A stretch of 11,052 bases of DNA from Nitrososphaerota archaeon (lineage in GTDB: Archaea > Thermoproteota > Nitrososphaeria > Nitrososphaerales > UBA57): assembly GCA_022572285.1 (NCBI GenBank), contig JACZWF010000031.1, positions 1-11,052 of the forward strand. The letters are read 5' to 3'. The translations under genes and the position numbers were made by a program. Of this stretch, positions 7,027-11,052 are shown piece by piece (the first letter of the stretch is position 1; every line of letters starts with the position of its first letter). The notes beneath the pieces were generated by a model. It ran no database searches, was not told the origin of the DNA, and saw nothing but the letters and a program-made list of their open reading frames with translations.

Positions 7027-7341
7027 TTAATGCTCTACCAGGTTTGGATTTGACCCCGGACCAATACTCTCGACAGGCATTACCTCGAGAGCGAATTCCT
7101 TCTCAATCTGATGAAGCATTACTAGAGCGTCCTCACCTTTCTTTGTCAGCGAGAAGATTTTCCTCTTCCCATAATTGCTCTCCCCCAAGAATCCCTGTTG
7201 GACTAGGATCGCCAATGATTCGTTCAAGGGAGACCACGAGAGATTCGCATGAAACATAATGTTAGTCGGTCGCCTAGAACCCGAAGATACAGCATCTAGA
7301 ATCGCAGCATAGGTTTCGAGTTTGGATCTCTTGTGACTCAT
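7027..7341 (-). CDS. Small winged-helix transcriptional regulator (HTH_45-like)
   Basis: A 104-residue DNA-binding protein of the archaeal winged-helix type often annotated HTH_45. It has an N-terminal helix (KLETYAAILDAVSSG), then SRRPTNIMFHANLSWSPLNE, which matches the 'T-x-I-x-x-x-A-N-L-S' recognition-helix pattern. Next comes LAILVQQGFLGE, the wing, and FSLTKKGEDALVML, the 'L-T-x-K-G' signature at the end of the wing. The remaining residues (HQIEKEF onward) could be a dimerisation helix and tail. ATG 7341 is preferred; TTG 7374 would add 11 residues that lack family character. It is the first, and only intact, gene of a minus-strand unit whose next two genes are broken, and it is divergent from the synthase-like gene at 7431, a likely regulatory target. 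Confidence 0.75.
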   Translation of the reverse strand: MSHKRSKLETYAAILDAVSSGSRRPTNIMFHANLSWSPLNESLAILVQQGFLGESNYGKRKIFSLTKKGEDALVMLHQIEKEFALEVMPVESIGPGSNPNLVEH

Positions 7342-7376
7342 TCGAACGCCCTGCACAGCTTCTCCTAGGGACAAAC

Positions 7377-7436
7377 TGCATGCTAAAATCTGGATTGTAA
7401 AACGATTTTCACAACATGCATAAATAATGCATGCTA
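7377..7436. promoter_or_regulatory. Divergent promoter region with repeated TGCATG elements
   Basis: The sequence TGCATGCTA occurs twice in direct orientation (7377-7385 and 7428-7436). A further CATGCAT at 7415-7421 pairs with ATGCATG at 7427-7433 as a perfect inverted repeat around AAATA. That inverted repeat encloses a TATA-like element (CATAAATAATG), and a second AT-rich patch (TAAAAT, 7384-7389) lies beside the first copy. Placement between the wHTH regulator and the synthase-like gene suggests operator sites over two divergent promoters. If 7421-7426 is the TATA box for the plus-strand gene, transcription would start near 7447-7452, after ATG 7431, which would favour a downstream GTG at 7458. 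Confidence 0.5.
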
Positions 7437-8777
7437 GTATTATGGAACCGCTCGACCGTGGGATCCACCGATTCTAAGCTACTAAGCAGAACCGGGATTG
7501 CTAAGCTACCGATAGGAGGGTATGATTCAAGTCGAGAAGGGATTAATCAGCCTTATCGCATCTTAGGGCATTTGCTCCTGCAGCTCTATTCGAGGAGTGG
7601 CAAAGTCCGATATCAAGAAGCAAGGGAGATGATACAGATGGAAGTTCACGCTTTTGAAGATACTCTAATAACATTATCACATAGACCCAACTTCGCAGAC
7701 CACAATGTCCTGATTCAGCAGAAAATCATGAAACGTAAGCACGTTATCTACTCCTCCTACCTCGGCGCGCTTAGCACTCTCCCTGTTCTCGGAGGACTAA
7801 AGTCTAGAAGTGTAATATCAAAGGCTATTTTCGCCAAGATGTCGATGGCGGTGGGCACTAAATCGCTAGATAACCTGAATGATGATTGGCAAACAAAGGA
7901 TGAGGCATGTGCATCCGTAGGGAGATTTGCTGATGCATTAATTTGGGGTGAAGTCAAGATAAACGAACAACAGACAAACCCTTTATGGTTAGCTCCAGTA
8001 GAAAATTCTTGCATTGAGATAACTTCCTGGGCAGGAAGGACCTTGAGCTCGATTAGGGATGATGCACCATTCTGTTTCTCTCTGTACCAAGCTGACGTGA
8101 AGCGGTGGATCAAAGGCCAACAGGATTCTTTCCTCGAAAAGGAACGTGGGAAGAATCGAGAAGAGATTACTAAGATCTCTCAATATCTTGCTCGGATGGC
8201 GGAGAAGAGTACCGGAAGTCTGTGGGTCGATCCAGATGTATGTTTCTTTGAAAGCCACGTTGGAGGGCTAGATGACAGGCTAAAGAAGATGGCTATCTCT
8301 CTCCGAGCAAGTGGAGATCTCCTCACGAAAGCATGTCTATTGTACGATGACGCGGTGGATCTACTCATCGACGTGAAGAACAGCTCAGTAAACGCGGCCC
8401 TTGTCTATGCCGAGGAAATGAACATCTTGGAAAGGAGCGACGCGATCAAGATGAATGAGCAGGAATTGGTGCAGCTAATGTATAGCAGCGGAGTAATCAA
8501 GGATGTTCTGTCTATCGGAGACTTCCTCCTAGCGAAGGCCATGCAAGAATTAGATCGAGCCAATGATAATTCCTCAGTTGAGGCCCCCATTGAGGTCGAT
8601 CGCCTCAAGCTTCAATGCAAAATATTGAGGTTGTTTAATATGCGAAAGCTCATGCTCCGGGACAAGTCACTGGCGAGTCTCAGGTTGGGTCTAAGCATGA
8701 AAGGCGCAGATGAGATAATGAGCACCCTGCCTGAGAAGATTTTGGCGTTAGACCGATTTGTGTATGTCCCTCAGTAG
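7431..8777 (+). CDS. Putative class I isoprenoid/terpene synthase-like protein
   Basis: A 448-residue, mostly helical protein with no signal peptide or clear membrane segment. Two aspartate-rich motifs are spaced as in class I isoprenoid synthases. SLDNLNDDWQTKDEA (about 145-159) resembles the DNLxD motif of large bacterial terpene synthases of the YtpB/DUF2600 kind. LLYDDAVDLLIDVKNSSVNA (303-322) resembles the second DDxxD motif of polyprenyl synthases, including the following 'alanine-leucine-tyrosine' helix (ALVYAEE). Such enzymes ionise or condense prenyl diphosphates with bound magnesium. The 120-residue helical extension after the second motif is longer than in standard prenyl synthases. 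The call is by motif and spacing only; a non-enzymatic helical protein is possible. ATG 7431 is kept as start, with GTG 7458 as a promoter-based alternative. The next plus-strand gene is a V4R protein 81 bases on. Confidence 0.45.
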   Translation: MLVLWNRSTVGSTDSKLLSRTGIAKLPIGGYDSSREGINQPYRILGHLLLQLYSRSGKVRYQEAREMIQMEVHAFEDTLITLSHRPNFADHNVLIQQKIMKRKHVIYSSYLGALSTLPVLGGLKSRSVISKAIFAKMSMAVGTKSLDNLNDDWQTKDEACASVGRFADALIWGEVKINEQQTNPLWLAPVENSCIEITSWAGRTLSSIRDDAPFCFSLYQADVKRWIKGQQDSFLEKERGKNREEITKISQYLARMAEKSTGSLWVDPDVCFFESHVGGLDDRLKKMAISLRASGDLLTKACLLYDDAVDLLIDVKNSSVNAALVYAEEMNILERSDAIKMNEQELVQLMYSSGVIKDVLSIGDFLLAKAMQELDRANDNSSVEAPIEVDRLKLQCKILRLFNMRKLMLRDKSLASLRLGLSMKGADEIMSTLPEKILALDRFVYVPQ

Positions 8778-8800
8778 CGAAGCATAGTTTATTCTAGTGT

Positions 8801-8810
8801 TGTAGCTACA
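8801..8810. repeat. 10-bp palindrome TGTAGCTACA upstream of V4R gene
   Basis: A perfect palindrome sits in the 81-base gap before the V4R gene, followed by ACATT (8808-8812) and its inverted partner AATGT (8823-8827). There is no T-tract, so regulatory binding is more likely than termination. The TATA-like AAATATC at 8831-8837 is about 25 bases before TTG 8859. Confidence 0.35.
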
Positions 8811-8858
8811 TTTTGTTCATACAATGTGTGAAATATCAGAACCCGTCGTTAATATTTA

Positions 8859-10367
8859 TTGATCGAGGGGTTGACAACGGCAAGGACTCTCCTAAGTACA
8901 AAAGGGAGATTTTACACCGGTCACCAAATCTTCGACGAGTTGGTCCAGCTGAGGTATGGTACGTCAATCCTGATGACCGACGAGACATTCTCGGAGGCTC
9001 AGACGCTTTTAAATATTCTATTTGAAAAGCATGGCAATGAGTCACTCAAACCAATTCAGGTCAAATCAAATCCCGGACGAAAAGGGGACGATATCCTTGA
9101 CATTAGCAACCTGTCCATCGTTGAGACGAGCATCAATCTCAACGCCTTGCGCCGAAAGAATCAGAGGCAACCATTCATTCATTCTTCGATCCCGGAATTA
9201 ATTATCAAGAATGATCCAAATAAGCTTCTTCTAACCTTTGAGAATTGGCAGAAGAATATTCTGGAAAATCAGACCATCGAGTTCTATCTCTTACCACGAG
9301 GTACCTTCGCTGATCTAGAGAAGAAGATCCTCTCCTTGGTTGATGGAGCTATACAAATCCATGTTTCGAGGGATCAGGGAAGGTTTCAGAGCTCACTGAG
9401 TCCTGTTAGGTGTTGCAAACCAGAATATCATCTTAAGGAATACCCCTACGTTATTGAAGGCGATAGATTCCTAATCTACTGGGAAGGCGAATTCACAGAT
9501 AGGATAATCGGTCTAACAAAGGATGAGATTCTACGAAGAATTGATGATCATAAGACTCGATTAAGAGAGTTGAAAGTCAGCGGAGGGCCAACATCATTGA
9601 ATAGATCCTCTCCCATAAATGACTTCTGGTTGTTTTCGCAGCTTAAGGGTCTCTCTCTGTATCAGATCAGAGAACTCTTTCCCGAGTCGTTTGACAAAAT
9701 CATGGAGAGGATAGTACGTTGGGAAGCCACGGGTGTAGTTAAGCTTGCGTCCGTGAACAAATCGGAGATCGCTCCCCTAAAGCAGGGCAACAAAGAACCG
9801 AAATTCATCACTAAACTTGCGCTCCGACTCCCTTCTTGGTTGACTTACAGACTCTTCAGAATGCAGACAGGCGCCGTCAGCAAAGTACCCGTGGATATTT
9901 ATCTTACTGGCCGCCAGTCCGCAGTCTCCCTCATTGCTATACTAATGCAAAAAGCAGGTATTGAATCGCCTAATGACATTGTTAGTAGCATCCTCGAGAT
10001 GGAGAGGAATTACTCAAACTACGAAAGCAGAAGGGCCGCTGTAGAGCATATCAAAGCACTCGGCGAGTCCCCGACCGACCTAATTCTGGATAATAAAATG
10101 CTCCCGAACCTCCTGAAGGTAGCTCTCCGCACCGGATACGAAATCAATGCATCCGTAAAACGAACGGCTGATGAAGTCTTCGAATTTGTAGTCAAAGACT
10201 GCTACTTCTGCCATGACACGAAGTCTGAGACTCCCATCTGCACGGCTCCTGCCGGGGGAGTCGAGGCGCTGTGCTCATTGATGTTCAAGAAGAAATCCGA
10301 GGTCGAGGAGATATCCTGCAAGGCTAAGGGGGACAGGAACTGCACCTATAGATTGACGCTTGGCTAG
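8859..10367 (+). CDS. V4R-domain sensor protein with degenerate RecA/KaiC-like N-terminus
   Basis: A 502-residue soluble protein in three parts. Residues 35-215 read like a RecA/KaiC-type domain: GTSILMTDETFSEAQTLLNI, DILDISNLSIVETSINL, then RGTFADLEKKILSLVDGAIQ and PYVIEGDRFLIYWEGEF. No Walker A P-loop is present, so ATP hydrolysis is unlikely. Residues 255-300 (WLFSQLKGLSLYQIRELFPE onward) resemble a winged helix. Residues about 335-502 form a V4R (4-vinyl-reductase-type) domain: the YLTGRQSAVSL helix, then six cysteines in the last 55 residues (448, 451, 461, 472, 487, 495), with CKAKGDRNCTYRL closing the domain. V4R domains bind small hydrophobic ligands or metal, often in regulators. TTG 8859 is the first start after the in-frame TAA at 8850; TTG 8871 is an alternative. 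Its position between two synthase-like genes suggests sensing of their product, which is inference. Confidence 0.72.
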   Translation: MIEGLTTARTLLSTKGRFYTGHQIFDELVQLRYGTSILMTDETFSEAQTLLNILFEKHGNESLKPIQVKSNPGRKGDDILDISNLSIVETSINLNALRRKNQRQPFIHSSIPELIIKNDPNKLLLTFENWQKNILENQTIEFYLLPRGTFADLEKKILSLVDGAIQIHVSRDQGRFQSSLSPVRCCKPEYHLKEYPYVIEGDRFLIYWEGEFTDRIIGLTKDEILRRIDDHKTRLRELKVSGGPTSLNRSSPINDFWLFSQLKGLSLYQIRELFPESFDKIMERIVRWEATGVVKLASVNKSEIAPLKQGNKEPKFITKLALRLPSWLTYRLFRMQTGAVSKVPVDIYLTGRQSAVSLIAILMQKAGIESPNDIVSSILEMERNYSNYESRRAAVEHIKALGESPTDLILDNKMLPNLLKVALRTGYEINASVKRTADEVFEFVVKDCYFCHDTKSETPICTAPAGGVEALCSLMFKKKSEVEEISCKAKGDRNCTYRLTLG

Positions 10368-10375
10368 GAAACCTG

Positions 10376-10410
10376 TCGTTCATATCCACAATCCCTCGTT
10401 CACTATATAA
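10376..10410 (+). promoter_or_regulatory. TATA box with TCGTTCA direct repeat before terpene synthase-like gene
   Basis: TATATAA at 10404-10410 lies 24-31 bases before ATG 10435, the canonical spacing for a leaderless archaeal transcript that starts at the initiation codon. TCGTTCA occurs at 10376-10382 and again at 10396-10402, 20 bases apart (about two helical turns), the second copy abutting the TATA box where TFB would bind. This is a plausible regulator site. An AGAGGT at 10425-10430 could act as a ribosome binding site if the transcript starts earlier. Confidence 0.6.
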
Positions 10411-10434
10411 GGCCAGGATTTTCCAGAGGTCGTC

Positions 10435-11052
10435 ATGGGCCTCACCTACAAAGAGAGTATTGATCTCTATCAAGAGGTAGGTGAGAGAACCGAGCAGCTG
10501 TTCGATGGGCTGTATGATCTCTGTAAGAGGCCCCCTCTATCATGTGTTGATCCTAATCTGTACGAGAGCCTGGCACTAACGAAATTGAAGTTGAACATAT
10601 TCAATGTCTTAGTCGACGATGTGGCCGATATAGTGAGGTTCCGAAACTTCGAGCTACTGATTCGTCTATTGGCAATTCCGTGGGAGGAGAAACCTACTAC
10701 TACTGATCCATACTATGAAGTCACTAAACGCCTCTGGCTTGACATACTTACATCCATCAGAGGATACCCTAGGTTTGAGGAGTTCAAGCAGATTTTCTAT
10801 TTTGATGTGAAGCAAGTGATGAACGCATCACACTATAGCTGGCTGATCAACTCGTTCAATTACTGCAACAACTTTCTAGAGAATAATCTGTACGTGAATC
10901 ACGGGGTGATGATAATTGTGCATGGGATGTTGGAGCTGATGTGTTCTCCAAGCTTTGATAGGACAGAGATGGGCACGGCTAGAGAGATATTTCACCTCAG
11001 TCAGCGACTCTCAAGCAGCATGTTTGACCTGATGTTTCATACCTATCGGAGT
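10435..11052 (+). CDS. Putative class I terpene synthase, N-terminal part (runs off right edge)
   Basis: The frame from ATG 10435 stays open through the last base, giving 206 residues without a stop. The sequence is wholly helical in character. KLNIFNVLVDDVADIVRF (51-68) contains a DDxxD metal-binding motif (D61, D62, D65) at the end of a hydrophobic helix, where class I terpene synthases place theirs. Residues 147-170 (FLENNLYVNHGVMIIVHGML) match the helix that precedes the active-site lid. TAREIFHLSQRLSSSMFDLM (181-200) resembles the 'RE-x-x-x-x-x-Q-R' helix carrying the NSE triad in bacterial and archaeal terpene synthases, though the expected asparagine is not evident. The usual enzyme length is 300-350 residues, so roughly a third is outside the window. 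Product and substrate chain length cannot be told. Confidence 0.55.
   Translation, partial: MGLTYKESIDLYQEVGERTEQLFDGLYDLCKRPPLSCVDPNLYESLALTKLKLNIFNVLVDDVADIVRFRNFELLIRLLAIPWEEKPTTTDPYYEVTKRLWLDILTSIRGYPRFEEFKQIFYFDVKQVMNASHYSWLINSFNYCNNFLENNLYVNHGVMIIVHGMLELMCSPSFDRTEMGTAREIFHLSQRLSSSMFDLMFHTYRS

Noticed and set aside
8813..9025. Plus-strand open frame of 70 codons
   Set aside because: Overlaps the start of the V4R protein in another frame; the V4R frame has coherent domains throughout.
1..11052. CRISPR arrays, tRNA or rRNA genes, insertion sequences
   Set aside because: No regularly spaced long repeats, cloverleaf-like sequence, rRNA signature or transposase were noticed by eye; a tRNA scan was not possible here.

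Overview
The window looks archaeal, most likely from the TACK/Thermoproteota side (Nitrososphaeria- or Bathyarchaeia-like). It carries a Dpo4-type Y-family polymerase, a UPF0147 protein, a small archaeal winged-helix regulator, a tandem-HTH regulator and a V4R-domain protein. Several starts are TTG or GTG, and several genes have TATA-like boxes about 25-30 bases before the start codon, as expected for leaderless archaeal transcripts. The lineage is an inference from gene families; no rRNA is present.

Left part (1-4238, all plus strand): the tail of a DUF72 protein, then dinB/dpo4, a UPF0147 protein, and a tight three-gene unit (class I SAM methyltransferase, DAO-family FAD oxidoreductase, unknown 157-residue protein) with only 4 bases between successive genes. 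These look like housekeeping genes plus a small metabolic operon of unknown substrate.

Middle (4259-7374): a large minus-strand regulator with two winged-helix regions is divergent from an orphan beta-class DNA methyltransferase (TSPPY / DPFNGSGQT). A T9 tract follows the methyltransferase. Then comes a decayed minus-strand operon: an intact winged-helix regulator, a small gene interrupted by TGA, and an ABC/RecF-type ATPase remnant whose Walker A and signature/Walker B halves are joined out of frame with the middle missing.

Right part (7431-11052, plus strand): the most interesting section. Two proteins with aspartate motifs of class I isoprenoid/terpene synthases (7431-8777, and 10435 to the right edge) flank a protein that joins an apparently degenerate RecA/KaiC-like region to a cysteine-rich V4R small-molecule-binding domain. 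TGCATG-type repeats surround the divergent promoter in front of the first synthase-like gene, and a TATA box with a TCGTTCA repeat precedes the second. My working hypothesis is an archaeal terpenoid biosynthesis and sensing locus. The two synthase calls rest on motif recognition by eye and need structural or profile confirmation.
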